Source of the DNA: Candidatus Woesearchaeota archaeon
Lineage (GTDB): Archaea; Nanobdellota; Nanobdellia; Woesearchaeales; GW2011-AR15
Reading direction: 5' to 3'
Assembly (NCBI GenBank): GCA_016928835.1
Contig: JAFGJW010000006.1
Span: forward strand, 264,731-328,730
DNA: 64,000 nucleotides
Part shown: positions 25,955 to 35,357 of the stretch, one piece after another
Position numbering within the stretch: the stretch's first letter is position 1
How the letters are laid out: each line of letters opens with the position of its first letter
Made by a program: the position numbers and the translations under genes
Notes under the pieces: generated by a model
What the model was told of the DNA's origin: nothing
Database searches by the model: none
What the model saw: only the letters and a program-made list of their open reading frames with translations

Positions 25955-27248
25955 GCACATAATTAATTATCTGAAAAGAAAATCAGATGGGTGGGAGGTT
26001 TATTTAAGAGAGGGCAGTTTACTCAACATGGAGGTAATTAATAATAAGATTGATTTTGTGTCATCTGGAAGAAAAACTGGCTTAGGTGTAAGTGTTATTA
26101 AGGATAAGAGGCTTGGATTTTCATATACAGACAATATTGAAAAATATAAAGAATGCATAGATAAAGCGAGGGAGATAGCTGCTCTTAACAAACCTGATGA
26201 ATATAGTTTTGCAAAAAAAAATGAAATTAAACATAAGGAACTTTATTCCAGAAAGCTCTATGAATACACCAGAGAAGATGTCTGTGAGTATTATGAAAAC
26301 TTCATTCAAAACCTCAAATCAACAAACAAAGGCATTAATGTTCTTTCTTCCGTGTATAACAGAGCAATATCCAATAGACACATAATCAATTCTGAAGGTA
26401 TTAACCTAAAAGAAAAATCAGTTCAAAATACTGTTTCTTTTGGCTCAATTAAGTTGGATAAGATAAATTATACTGCAAGTTATGCTGACATAAAACCATT
26501 AAGTCCGGAAAAAGGGAGGGAGTTTGGTGAAAGAATAATTGAATTACAGAATAAAAAAGATATTAAAACAGGGAAAATGCAATTGCTACTTAACCAGGAT
26601 GCTCTCGGCGCATTATTAAGCGGATTTATTAACGCGTCCTGCAACGGAGAAAATGTTCTAAGGAAAAACTCAGTCTTTGTTAATAAACTAGAAAGCAAGG
26701 TTACCAGTAACAAGCTCTCAATAGAAGATAATGGTATAAAGCAAGGTCTGTTTAATACCTGGGGCTTTGATGATGAAGGCACATCTTCTCAAAGAACAGT
26801 TCTCATTAAAAAAGGCGTATTAAAAAATATTATGCATAATCTCTACACAGCCAGCAAACTGGATGAAGACAGCACAGGTAATGCTATTAGAACTCCTTAC
26901 AGCAGGCCAGAGATTGGCACAACAAATTTAATAGTCAGAGAAGGAAGCAAAAAAGATTTATTGCCTGAGATGGATTATGGGATATATGTAAAAGGTTTAA
27001 TGGGGCTCCATACTATGAATACAATGACAGGCGATTTCTCGCTCACTGTCAGCGAAGGCCATTTTGTAGAAAATGGCCAGAAGAAATATCCTCTAAAAAA
27101 TACGATGCTCTCTGGCAACATACTCGGGCTTCTAAATTGTGTAGAGCTAATCGGCAGGGATGCGCGCCACGTTTATGATATAAGCTGCTCCGGAACATAT
27201 GTCCCAAGCATCTTATTTTCAGAAGCGCAAATTGTTGGAAAAGAATGA
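25941..27248 (+). CDS. pmbA: TldE/PmbA, inactive partner of TldD
   Basis: The protein has 435 residues and the same fold as TldD, but at the place of HExxH it reads ALLSGFINAS, so it lacks the zinc ligands, as TldE does. Typical motifs are present (RTPYSRPEIGTTNLIV and MTGDFSLTVSEGHFVENG). It forms the active heterodimer with TldD. Start is a GTG at 25941 inside the end of tldD; no better start with an RBS is seen. It overlaps the next gene by 4 bases (ATGA). Confidence 0.9.
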   Translation: MVKIRHIINYLKRKSDGWEVYLREGSLLNMEVINNKIDFVSSGRKTGLGVSVIKDKRLGFSYTDNIEKYKECIDKAREIAALNKPDEYSFAKKNEIKHKELYSRKLYEYTREDVCEYYENFIQNLKSTNKGINVLSSVYNRAISNRHIINSEGINLKEKSVQNTVSFGSIKLDKINYTASYADIKPLSPEKGREFGERIIELQNKKDIKTGKMQLLLNQDALGALLSGFINASCNGENVLRKNSVFVNKLESKVTSNKLSIEDNGIKQGLFNTWGFDDEGTSSQRTVLIKKGVLKNIMHNLYTASKLDEDSTGNAIRTPYSRPEIGTTNLIVREGSKKDLLPEMDYGIYVKGLMGLHTMNTMTGDFSLTVSEGHFVENGQKKYPLKNTMLSGNILGLLNCVELIGRDARHVYDISCSGTYVPSILFSEAQIVGKE

Positions 27249-28294
27249 GACTAAAAAAATTTCAAAAGCGACTTAAACAGATGCAAATTCCTGTCGCAAT
27301 AATACTTAATATCAACTCGATAAATCCGAATGTGCTCTATTTATGTGGGTATAGAGGGCATGGCGCATTAATAGTGCCCTGCAATAAAAAACCATTTATC
27401 ATCGCTGGACGCAGAGATTATGAAAAAGCAACAAAGACCCATATAACAGCGTATAAGTGCGAGAATAAACTGTTTGATTTTTTAGCCCAGATTCTCAGAA
27501 GAAAAAGATTAATAAGTAAAAAAACCGGGCTGGATATGGCTCACCTTTCTCTACTTAATTTCACAAAGCTAAAAAAGTCAGTTAAAGCACAGTATTACGA
27601 TGTGAGTGAAACTTGCAGTGAGTTAAGAATGTTTAAAGATGATACTGAGATAAGATACATCAAAAAAGCATGCAGTGTCACAGACAAAGTATTTTCAAGA
27701 ATTGTAGACAATTTTAATTTTAAACACGAAAATGAATTAAAGTTGTTTATTGAGATTGAGATTAAAAAGAAGGGTTGCGAGCTGGCATTTCCACCAATAG
27801 TTGCCTCTGGAAAAAGCGGCAGTAATCCTCACTATGACGAATCTGGAAGAATTAAAAGTGGGTTTTTAATTCTTGATTTTGGCGCTAAGTACAAAGATTA
27901 TTGCTCTGATATGACCCGCACCATGTATGTCGGTAAACCAAACATCAAAGAGAAAAGACTGTATAATTTAGTAAAACAAATTCAGGAGGATTGCATAAAA
28001 AATATTAAAGAGAACATAGAATATTCAGAGCTAGCTAATTTGGCATGGAACTCTTTCGGCAAATATAAAAAATATTTCATACATGGTCTTGGTCATGGAC
28101 TTGGTTTAGAGATACACGAATTACCAAATATAAATGAAGAAGAAAGAAGAAAACTCAAAAATCACACCGTATTCACCATAGAGCCGGGCTTATATTTTAA
28201 AAACAGATTTGGCATTAGGATTGAAGATACAATTCTTATGAGTAAGAGAGCAATAACTCTAACAAGATCAAGTAAAAAATTATTAGTTGTATAA
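27245..28294 (+). CDS. M24 family metallopeptidase (Xaa-Pro dipeptidase/aminopeptidase-like)
   Basis: The 349-residue protein has the creatinase/prolidase N-domain and a C-terminal pita-bread domain. Metal ligands are visible as Asp in LDFGAKYKDYCSDMTR (two), His in HGLGHGLGLEIHE, Glu in TIEPGLYF and Glu in IRIEDTI. It would remove residues before proline from short peptides in the cytoplasm. The start ATG overlaps pmbA by 4 bases, and 9 bases separate it from the next peptidase, so all four are one operon. Confidence 0.9.
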   Translation: MRLKKFQKRLKQMQIPVAIILNINSINPNVLYLCGYRGHGALIVPCNKKPFIIAGRRDYEKATKTHITAYKCENKLFDFLAQILRRKRLISKKTGLDMAHLSLLNFTKLKKSVKAQYYDVSETCSELRMFKDDTEIRYIKKACSVTDKVFSRIVDNFNFKHENELKLFIEIEIKKKGCELAFPPIVASGKSGSNPHYDESGRIKSGFLILDFGAKYKDYCSDMTRTMYVGKPNIKEKRLYNLVKQIQEDCIKNIKENIEYSELANLAWNSFGKYKKYFIHGLGHGLGLEIHELPNINEEERRKLKNHTVFTIEPGLYFKNRFGIRIEDTILMSKRAITLTRSSKKLLVV

Positions 28295-28303
28295 GGTGAG
28301 AGA

Positions 28304-30058
28304 ATGAGATATAACATTAAAAAATTTGACGCGGCTGTCAGATACTATAAGAAGAATCTTGCGCAGGAAGAATCTAAGAATCTTTTTGTATATGGAGAAA
28401 TAAACGAAGCAGCATTTTTTTCAATAGCCCCCTTATCAAGAGCAGTACATGAGCTAAACAAAGACCTTAACATATATTTCTATCAAAATTCAGAAACGGT
28501 TGATGCATTGTTTAGGGTATGGGCAACATATGCAAAGATGAAATCGGCTGTAGATAACGAAGCAACAAGTGCCTTAAAGCTGTTTCTTGACGAAGTAGAA
28601 AAAAAAACCAATACGTTCTCCAAGATATTTAAGAAACCGGGATTAATCCTCAGATTATCCAATAATAAATTTGCATGTGACAACAAAGAGCTTGATTTGT
28701 GTCCTGGTTGGTTTGTCCCCTACAAAAGTGATAAACTAAAAGAGACTTCCCAAAAAATAATTAAAGAAGTCTTTAATCTAAAAGGTGGCGAGAGGTTTGG
28801 TATTGGTTTTGAACTAATTCCAGACAAAGATTTTCTAGAGAATCCTATAGAAGATTATCTGGACTCTTTTGCCATATGTTTCTCTATGTGCTTTGTATCT
28901 CAAGAGATTGCCTCTTCAATAACACTAAGTTCATCCACAAAGAGAAAGAGTATGAGGATGCCTCCAGAAAGAGTTGCCGAGCTTTTAACAACATTATCCG
29001 GACTAGAACTTGAGAAAGAGATTGATGAGCCAGTTTTTCAATTCTATAAATCTCTATCTAATGTCCTCAAACTAAGCACAATTAAAAACAATGATGCTGT
29101 TTTTTATACAAGGGGTAAAGGTTACTATGGAAAACACTATTTTGGAGAAACAATAGGTTATCCAACAAAAAATAAAAAAAGCAGATGGAACTATCCAAGC
29201 GGCATCATCTATAAGTTCCCTTGGTACCCCCAAACAAAAGATGAAGAAAGAGATCCAATAGCCAGAGTAGGATTTACTGAAACGCCTCCGCTAGATGTTT
29301 TCATAGATAGTGTCAACATAGATTATAACGAGATGCGCAACAAGAATAAAAAGATAAGTGAGATAATTGAGGGATGTGAAAAAATTGTTGTTGCGAGCAA
29401 AGATAAAAGCAATTTTGAAGTGGATTTAATTAAAGGGGATGGAACAAGAAGAGAAGTCAAAGGGAGCGATTCTGATGTAAGGAATAAAATAGACCCAAGA
29501 TATTTAACACATGGCCTGAAGGTTGGGATGATGGCAAACATCCCGGGCGGAGAATCTTTTTTAACCCCGGAAAATGTCAAAGGAAAAATTATTGGTGATG
29601 TTGTTATTTCAATTGATAAAAGCTATCGGTTGAATACTAATGAACCAATAGTAATCGAAGCCAGTGAAAAAGGTTATAAGATTTTGAGTGGAAATAAAGA
29701 AATTCTTAAAAAGATAGAACAAAAGAAAAAAGAGGCTTGGCTCACAATATTGGAACAGGAAAAAAATAAGAGTCTGCCCCTAGAAATAGTTGAACTTAAG
29801 AAAAAGAATTTCAACAACATTGGTGAGTTTGCAATTAACACAAATCCCAATGCCAGGCTGTGTGATTATCTAATAATAAATGAAAAGATTGCCAATATGA
29901 TTCACATTGCACTCGGTTCTGGATTCGAACCAGACAAAGCAACAGAATACCATATGGATATTGTTATTGATTCACCGAAACAAAGGTTGGATATTTATGG
30001 TAAAGACAAAGAAGGGACTAAGCATTGGATCATTAAACAAGGCAATTTTGTTGTGTAA
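28304..30058 (+). CDS. M29 (aminopeptidase T)-like metallopeptidase
   Basis: The C-terminal 200 residues follow aminopeptidase T. Candidate metal ligands are Glu417 in NIPGGES, Glu508 in IGEFAIN, His534 in MIHIALG, and His550 and Asp552 in YHMDIV; Glu527 in INEK would be the catalytic glutamate. At 584 residues it is much longer than AmpT (about 410), because of an extended and divergent N-terminal half of about 350 residues. AmpT removes N-terminal residues from peptides. A GGTGAG site lies 6 bases before the ATG. It is the last of four consecutive peptidase genes. Confidence 0.78.
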   Translation: MRYNIKKFDAAVRYYKKNLAQEESKNLFVYGEINEAAFFSIAPLSRAVHELNKDLNIYFYQNSETVDALFRVWATYAKMKSAVDNEATSALKLFLDEVEKKTNTFSKIFKKPGLILRLSNNKFACDNKELDLCPGWFVPYKSDKLKETSQKIIKEVFNLKGGERFGIGFELIPDKDFLENPIEDYLDSFAICFSMCFVSQEIASSITLSSSTKRKSMRMPPERVAELLTTLSGLELEKEIDEPVFQFYKSLSNVLKLSTIKNNDAVFYTRGKGYYGKHYFGETIGYPTKNKKSRWNYPSGIIYKFPWYPQTKDEERDPIARVGFTETPPLDVFIDSVNIDYNEMRNKNKKISEIIEGCEKIVVASKDKSNFEVDLIKGDGTRREVKGSDSDVRNKIDPRYLTHGLKVGMMANIPGGESFLTPENVKGKIIGDVVISIDKSYRLNTNEPIVIEASEKGYKILSGNKEILKKIEQKKKEAWLTILEQEKNKSLPLEIVELKKKNFNNIGEFAINTNPNARLCDYLIINEKIANMIHIALGSGFEPDKATEYHMDIVIDSPKQRLDIYGKDKEGTKHWIIKQGNFVV

Positions 30059-30102
30059 CTGTTATGGGAATATTTATAAAGTTATAATAATGAATCAGTA
30101 AA

Positions 30103-30561
30103 ATGGAAACCGAGAAAGAGTTAAGGTATGCTGGTTTTTGGATTAGGTTTGCTGCATTTTTACTGGATTATATTATTTTGATGATCCCTAATTTCATTAT
30201 AAGTTTGCCGTTTGCGGTTTTACAGTTATTTTTTGCATCAGGCGATTCTTTAGAGCAACAACTAGTTGTCTTTCTTTTTGGAATGGCAAGGGCAACATTA
30301 ATCATGTTGGTTGACTGTTTATATTTCTCAATTATGGAAAGTTCTAAATATCAAGCAACATTGGGCAAACTGATTGTTGGTGTCAAAGTTGTTGATATCA
30401 AAGGCACAAGACTCAGTTTTTGGAGAGCGCTGGGGAGATATTTTAGTAAGTTCTTATCATGGATTACTCTTGGTGTTGGAATGGTAATAATAGCATTTAC
30501 TAAAAAGAAACAAGGGCTTCATGACATGGTTGCTCAGACGTATGTTGTCTATAAAAAATAA
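30103..30561 (+). CDS. RDD family membrane protein
   Basis: The 152-residue protein starts with YAGFWIRFAAFLLDYIILM, the RDD signature (Arg then Asp in the first helix), and ends with KKKQGLHDMVAQTYVV, the second conserved piece. Three hydrophobic segments are visible. RDD proteins are small membrane proteins of mostly unknown function; some act as transporters. A TATA element (TTTATAAAG near 30074) lies about 26 bases before the ATG, which suggests a leaderless transcript. Confidence 0.85.
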   Translation: METEKELRYAGFWIRFAAFLLDYIILMIPNFIISLPFAVLQLFFASGDSLEQQLVVFLFGMARATLIMLVDCLYFSIMESSKYQATLGKLIVGVKVVDIKGTRLSFWRALGRYFSKFLSWITLGVGMVIIAFTKKKQGLHDMVAQTYVVYKK

Positions 30562-30609
30562 AAATTTTGTTCCACAAGATTTATTAAGACCCTGCTATTC
30601 TCACATCTC

Positions 30610-31755
30610 ATGAAAGTGAACAGCAAAGAAGAGATTTCTAATATCATGTTCACTTATTCCTCAAATATCAGCGAGTTGGAGGAAGAGAACAGTCTTCTCA
30701 GGGAAACAGTTAACCAGCTAAAAAATGAATTAGACAGGTTCAGGACACCCCCATTAATGTTATGTGAGATAAAAGATATTAAGGGCAGAAATGCTATTAT
30801 CAGACTTCCAAATGGCAATCAATTCTTTGTCTGTATCTCAGAGATATGCCAGAAGCTTACGCCGGGAGACTCTGTCCTTGTTGACCAAAAAAATCTAAAC
30901 ATAATCAGAAGATTTTCAACAACAAGGAGCTTCAATGTTGAAAGATTTGTTATCTTAGAAAAACCAATTGTCTCTTTTAAGGATATTGGAGGATTAGATG
31001 AGCAAATAGAGGAGATAAAAGAAGTTGTTGAGCTACCTTTAAAAAATCCCCAGCTGTTCGTGGAAGTGGGCATTCATCCGCCAAAAGGCATATTGCTACA
31101 TGGTCCGCCAGGAACAGGAAAGACTCTTCTGGCAAAGGCTGTGGCAAATTCGACAGACAGTACTTTTATTGAGATTGTTGCTTCTGAGCTTGTCCAGAAG
31201 TTTATCGGTGAGGGCGCAAAGCTGGTTAAAGAGATATTTGAATTAGCCAGAGAAAAGGCGCCCAGCATCGTATTTATTGATGAGCTTGATGCCCTAGCTT
31301 CAAGAAGGATAGAAGTTGGAACCTCTGGGGAGAGAGAAGTACAACGAACCTTTATGCAATTACTTGCCGAGATAGATGGGTTTAAGCATCTGGGAAATGT
31401 TAAAATCATTGGTTGTACCAATAGAAAAGACATTCTTGATCCTGCTGTAATAAGGCCAGGCAGATTAGATAGGTTAATACATGTACCATTACCAAATAAA
31501 GAGGGCGTAGTAGAGATATTTAAGATTCACACAAAGAATATGACGCTTGAAGAAGGCATTGACTTTGACAATATCCACAAACAAATGATTGAATTTTCTG
31601 GTGCAGATATTAAAGCTGTGTGTACTGAAGCAGGCTATTTTGCCATCCGTGAGAACCGTATTAAGATTAAGGAAAGCGACTTTATTAATAGTATAAAAAA
31701 ACTTAAGAAAGAAGAGGAACTTGAAAGCCAGGAATTTATTAATATGTTTGGATAA
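30610..31755 (+). CDS. pan: Proteasome-activating nucleotidase (PAN)
   Basis: The AAA+ ATPase of 381 residues has an N-terminal coiled coil (about 12-45), an OB domain (about 50-110), Walker A GPPGTGKT, Walker B VFIDELDA and an arginine-finger region RPGRLDR. It unfolds proteins for the 20S proteasome in the cytoplasm. The C-terminus of PAN normally ends in hydrophobic-Tyr-any residue to open the proteasome gate. Here it ends M-F-G, so the tyrosine is phenylalanine. It is shorter than typical PAN (about 400-430) at the N-terminal side. Confidence 0.93.
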   Translation: MKVNSKEEISNIMFTYSSNISELEEENSLLRETVNQLKNELDRFRTPPLMLCEIKDIKGRNAIIRLPNGNQFFVCISEICQKLTPGDSVLVDQKNLNIIRRFSTTRSFNVERFVILEKPIVSFKDIGGLDEQIEEIKEVVELPLKNPQLFVEVGIHPPKGILLHGPPGTGKTLLAKAVANSTDSTFIEIVASELVQKFIGEGAKLVKEIFELAREKAPSIVFIDELDALASRRIEVGTSGEREVQRTFMQLLAEIDGFKHLGNVKIIGCTNRKDILDPAVIRPGRLDRLIHVPLPNKEGVVEIFKIHTKNMTLEEGIDFDNIHKQMIEFSGADIKAVCTEAGYFAIRENRIKIKESDFINSIKKLKKEEELESQEFINMFG

Positions 31756-31864
31756 TTATTTATAAATAACAATTTTTCTAATGGTTGTGCGTGCAATGAG
31801 AGAAGTGAACACCAATTGAGGAGAAATCCAATGAAAGACGGATGTAACTGCCGAGCATGCACAT

Positions 31865-32725
31865 TTACTTTATCTCAAAATCAACACATAATCTATATTT
31901 CCCAGGAGAATATTGTCCGCACTTCACCAGATTAATAATTTTAAATTTTATCTTATTTTTTTTACAGGCTTTCTTTACCTTTTCCTCTGCCAGATGAAAC
32001 TCTGTCTCGTGCTCAAAATCATAGAAATGAATTATCGATCCTTTTTTAGAAACTGATATGGCTAAATCTATGAAATCTTCTGCACCCCTTGGTAGAGGCA
32101 TTAAAATTCTGTCAAATTTTATTTTTAATTTTGGAACTATCTTTCTTACATCTCCCAAGAACAATTTAATATTTTTTATTTTATTTAACTCGAGATTTTC
32201 TTTTGCATATTTATGTGCAATCTTGTTTTTTTCAATAGCGTATATTTCAGTTGCCTTAGTATTTTTAGATATTACAATTGGATAAGGCCCAACACCCGAG
32301 AACATTACTAGGATTATTTCATTTGGTTTTATTTGCTCGTAGATCCTTTTTCTCTCGGTACTTAATCTCGGTGAGAAATATACTTTCTCGACATTTAATT
32401 TTAATCTGATATTGTTCTCTTTGTATATTGTTTCTTTTGTTTTTTTTCCTGCCAAATACTTCAATTTTTGAGTTCTGAATTCTCCTTCATGTACGCCTGT
32501 TTTTTTTAACACCGTTCTGATATTTTTATAAGTCTTTAAAATTGCCTTGGCTACTTCTTTTTCATATCTAATTAACTCAGGTTTTATTTCTAACACCACA
32601 ATCTCTCCGGTAATATCAAAAGAAGAGGGCAATAGATCAAAATCTTTTTTATCAAGTTTTTTAATAAGAAGTTCTTTATAATTTTGAACTCTTTTAATAC
32701 TTTTCTTATGGTTGGTATTAATCAT
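31865..32725 (-). CDS. tRNA (guanine37-N1)-methyltransferase Trm5-like
   Basis: This class I SAM methyltransferase of 286 residues has the Trm5 pattern. FSGVGPYPIV is the SAM loop, IYAIEKN follows as the acidic SAM-ribose contact, and MPLPRGAEDFI stands at the place of the NPP-type active-site motif. The N-terminal domain contains SFDITGEIVVLE, as in archaeal Trm5. Trm5 methylates N1 of G37 next to the anticodon to prevent frameshifting. It is on the short side, lacking the extra N-terminal D1 domain of the Trm5b type, which suggests a Trm5a/c-like or shortened form. Confidence 0.85.
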   Translation of the reverse strand: MINTNHKKSIKRVQNYKELLIKKLDKKDFDLLPSSFDITGEIVVLEIKPELIRYEKEVAKAILKTYKNIRTVLKKTGVHEGEFRTQKLKYLAGKKTKETIYKENNIRLKLNVEKVYFSPRLSTERKRIYEQIKPNEIILVMFSGVGPYPIVISKNTKATEIYAIEKNKIAHKYAKENLELNKIKNIKLFLGDVRKIVPKLKIKFDRILMPLPRGAEDFIDLAISVSKKGSIIHFYDFEHETEFHLAEEKVKKACKKNKIKFKIINLVKCGQYSPGKYRLCVDFEIK

Positions 32726-32762
32726 ATATACTTTAAAAAGGGGTTGATTTAAAAAATTTTGT

Positions 32763-33788
32763 TTAAAAGAAATCTGCCAGTCCTTTCTGCTTTTGTTTTT
32801 TTATTAAATCAGAGAGTGTATTCTCTATTCTTTCATCAGCAAAATTATGCTTACGTACCATTATCTCAGCTACTCTTTTGTGATCGATATTTCTCCATTT
32901 AAGTTCATAATTATCTGTCACAGGCATGTTTTTAATTAAATTAAATACTGTGTCCCAAGAAGGCTCAAAGAATTTGTTCCAATCGCTCTCCTTAAATAGC
33001 TTGTCAAAATCTTTCCCGTACGTTTTTACTAATTTAAGACCTTTTTTTGGCCCTATGCCTTTAATACCACCAATATTAAAATCAGTTCCGCAAAGCATTC
33101 CTAGAACAATTAATTGATCTAAGTCGATACCCAGCTTGTTCAGATTCTCGCTTAACACAATCTCCTCTGGACCAATATTAGTGTAACCAAGTGTATCTCG
33201 AACTTTCCTTCTTTGTGATATTGTCAAATTTTTTATTAGTCTCGTCGAGCCGAACAGAAGCCCATCTGTGTCCTGACTTATTAATCCGTAAAAGTCACCT
33301 TTTTTTACCATATAAGAGGCCTGAGCTTCAGCTTCTGATGGTGCCTGTACAATTGGCAACCCCAGTGCTCTAATAAGTTCTTTAGCTTCTTCTACCATTT
33401 CTGGAGTTAGCTTAGAGGTACGAGATGCATACTTCCTCATAAGATCAATGTCTTCTCTCTGAACTGCTAACTGATATTTTTTTTCTGCTTCCCTTTTTAT
33501 ATCTGCTCTTCTCTCTCTTTCTTCACTCTTAAGCTCTGGCGGTTTTCCATCAAAAACAAATGCTAATTTTAGTCCAATTTTTATTAGGTATATTGTCCTA
33601 AAAAAAAGTCCAGATAGGTGGCTTGTTATTCTTCCTTTTGAGTCCATAAGGGGTGTGCCGTCCTGTTGTCTTATGGTCGTTAAATATTGATACAGGTTAT
33701 TAAAGGCATCAATAACTAGATTTTTATTTGCAAGTGAATTAAGAGATATTTCGTGTACTGTAAGAATAGAACTTAGCTTAGTGCCCAT
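32763..33788 (-). CDS. fen1: Flap endonuclease 1
   Basis: The 341-residue protein has the N-terminal and internal XPG domains: VIDAFN, FVFDGKPPELK, APSEAEAQASYM, SQDTDGLLFG and GTDFNIGGIKGIGPKKGLKL, with the helix-hairpin-helix region in the last. The C-terminus QKGLADFF is a PCNA-interacting motif (Q-x2-L-x2-F-F). FEN1 removes 5' flaps during Okazaki fragment processing. It ends a leftward run EndA, wHTH protein, FEN1 with very short gaps. Confidence 0.96.
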   Translation of the reverse strand: MGTKLSSILTVHEISLNSLANKNLVIDAFNNLYQYLTTIRQQDGTPLMDSKGRITSHLSGLFFRTIYLIKIGLKLAFVFDGKPPELKSEERERRADIKREAEKKYQLAVQREDIDLMRKYASRTSKLTPEMVEEAKELIRALGLPIVQAPSEAEAQASYMVKKGDFYGLISQDTDGLLFGSTRLIKNLTISQRRKVRDTLGYTNIGPEEIVLSENLNKLGIDLDQLIVLGMLCGTDFNIGGIKGIGPKKGLKLVKTYGKDFDKLFKESDWNKFFEPSWDTVFNLIKNMPVTDNYELKWRNIDHKRVAEIMVRKHNFADERIENTLSDLIKKQKQKGLADFF

Positions 33789-33790
33789 TT

Positions 33791-34690
33791 TTAGCTTAAA
33801 TAGACTATATTAATGTTCTTGAACTCGTTGGAGAGCATTTGCTGTGCCCTTTTTGTCAGTTTCCCAGTGGCAATGAAAAGCACAGACAATTTTTTAGTCT
33901 CACCGCTTACGTAAGCTGTACTCAAATCTCCTTCATTGTATTTTTTCTTTTTTTTGGCTTTACAGTAATATGTGTGTTTTCCAGCTGCTGTCGGAAGCTT
34001 AATAACAAAATCAAATTCCCTGTTTTTCTTTATTTGTCGCTCTTCAACTATCTCAATCTCTTTATTATTGAAATAGGTCTTAACGTGTTTCAAGAAATCA
34101 TCTTCTGGTTCTGCCTTTTTGCTGACCTCTCTTTTTTCGACGGGCTTTTTGTCTGTTCTTTGTATATCTGATTTAGCCTCTTGCTGTTTTACAATTGGTT
34201 TTTGTTTAACAGGAACCTCTTCTCGTATTTCCTCTCTTTCTGGTAAATATTTTATTATCTGTTGTCGAATCAAGCTCTCTGCTTCAATATTTGGCAGCAG
34301 ATACCATTTCCAAAACAACTCCCGTCTTCCACCGAGATTCACTTCCAGCAGTTTGGCAAAATCTTTAATATTCCTAAGCGCCACCCTTATTACAGGAGAT
34401 TGTTTAGAATCTTGTAGGATATTACTTTTTTTGAGTATATCATATGCTTTTTTCTCCTTATCGTGCAAGTGCTCATAAAGTTGTTGCAGCTTTTGCTCCT
34501 GCCCCGGAGCATAGTAGAAAGGCGAGCCACCTATTTTTGTATGGCTGACTTTAATTGCATTTGAATCTTTTAATTGTGACAGAACTGCTCCAATAATAAA
34601 TGTGTCCGTTCCCAGTCTTTTCATTATGTCTCTGGGTATGACTGGGCCGTTGTTTTTTACTATTTCCAGAACCTTGTCCTTGTCTATCAT
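33791..34690 (-). CDS. Winged-helix protein with degenerate restriction-endonuclease-like domain
   Basis: Residues 1 to about 75 look like a winged helix (IPRDIMKRLGTDTFIIGAVL). Residues of about 150-200 are a charged, probably disordered linker rich in K, E and Q. The C-terminal 100 residues resemble a PD-(D/E)xK fold: EFDFVIKLP with the first acidic residue, then HTYYCKAKKKKK, where E-x-K reads C-K-A-K. The catalytic glutamate is therefore cysteine, so nuclease activity is doubtful and a DNA- or RNA-binding role is more likely. It sits between EndA (1-base overlap) and FEN1 (2-base gap), suggesting nucleic-acid processing. Confidence 0.6.
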   Translation of the reverse strand: MIDKDKVLEIVKNNGPVIPRDIMKRLGTDTFIIGAVLSQLKDSNAIKVSHTKIGGSPFYYAPGQEQKLQQLYEHLHDKEKKAYDILKKSNILQDSKQSPVIRVALRNIKDFAKLLEVNLGGRRELFWKWYLLPNIEAESLIRQQIIKYLPEREEIREEVPVKQKPIVKQQEAKSDIQRTDKKPVEKREVSKKAEPEDDFLKHVKTYFNNKEIEIVEERQIKKNREFDFVIKLPTAAGKHTYYCKAKKKKKYNEGDLSTAYVSGETKKLSVLFIATGKLTKRAQQMLSNEFKNINIVYLS

Positions 34691-35265
34691 TATGGCCTAA
34701 CCCACCTAATTTCCCAGTAGGTAACGTCTCCTTCGTCATCAACACAGCCAATTAAGAGGCGCTTTTTTGTACTATGTGCAACCCTATTTTTTGAAGAGAA
34801 TTCGTACCATGTTAAAGTGGATCCCTCATGTACAGGGTAAACAACCCATTTTGCATGGTCTTCTCCGGGTTTGACTCCGCGATCATAGACTCTAAAATCC
34901 GCTCCGAATTTAAGGGCTGTTTTTATAATATAGCCTCTATTTCTGAAGTCATTAAATACAGCATATCTTATCACAAAATTTGGCTCTAATTTTTTTGCCT
35001 TTCTGGCAAATTCATTAAAATCAAGCTTATGGCGTCTGCCATCAAATACATCAAGTCTTCCCTTTTCCATCAAATACAGCCCTTCAAGAAGAGACAGCTG
35101 TATCTTATTTTCTTTAAGAGGTGTTCCATATCTACTCTGGTTATATAATTCCATTGCTGCATCCGATGACTCTGTAATTATCTTCCCTTCAAAAAAAGAT
35201 GCTGTAATCTTTTCTTTCACTATTTCTTTCTGCTCTTCCTCAACCTTCTTTTTCTTTCTAGGCAT
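34690..35265 (-). CDS. endA: tRNA-splicing endonuclease EndA
   Basis: The 191-residue protein matches the homotetrameric archaeal form in length. The catalytic triad can be read: Tyr in YDRGVKPGEDHAKW, His in the same segment, and Lys in TKKRLLIGCV. It cuts the bulge-helix-bulge at intron-exon borders of pre-tRNA. The N-terminal charged stretch (MPRKKKKVEEEQKE) is likely flexible. It is the first gene of the run that includes the wHTH protein and FEN1. Confidence 0.93.
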   Translation of the reverse strand: MPRKKKKVEEEQKEIVKEKITASFFEGKIITESSDAAMELYNQSRYGTPLKENKIQLSLLEGLYLMEKGRLDVFDGRRHKLDFNEFARKAKKLEPNFVIRYAVFNDFRNRGYIIKTALKFGADFRVYDRGVKPGEDHAKWVVYPVHEGSTLTWYEFSSKNRVAHSTKKRLLIGCVDDEGDVTYWEIRWVRP

Positions 35266-35357
35266 AAGAAAATAAAAGATTAAGATTATTTAAAAAGATT
35301 TCTAAACAAAAGATTCAAAAGGTTAGAAATAAAAAGAGCGATATTTTCCCTTACATA

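Noticed and set aside
31831..31935. A 34-residue frame with CNCRAC and a GAGGAG site 7 bases upstream
   Set aside because: It overlaps the antisense end of the Trm5 gene for most of its length, and the downstream codons look like a shadow of that gene. A real RBS-like hexamer is noted but one short match is not enough.
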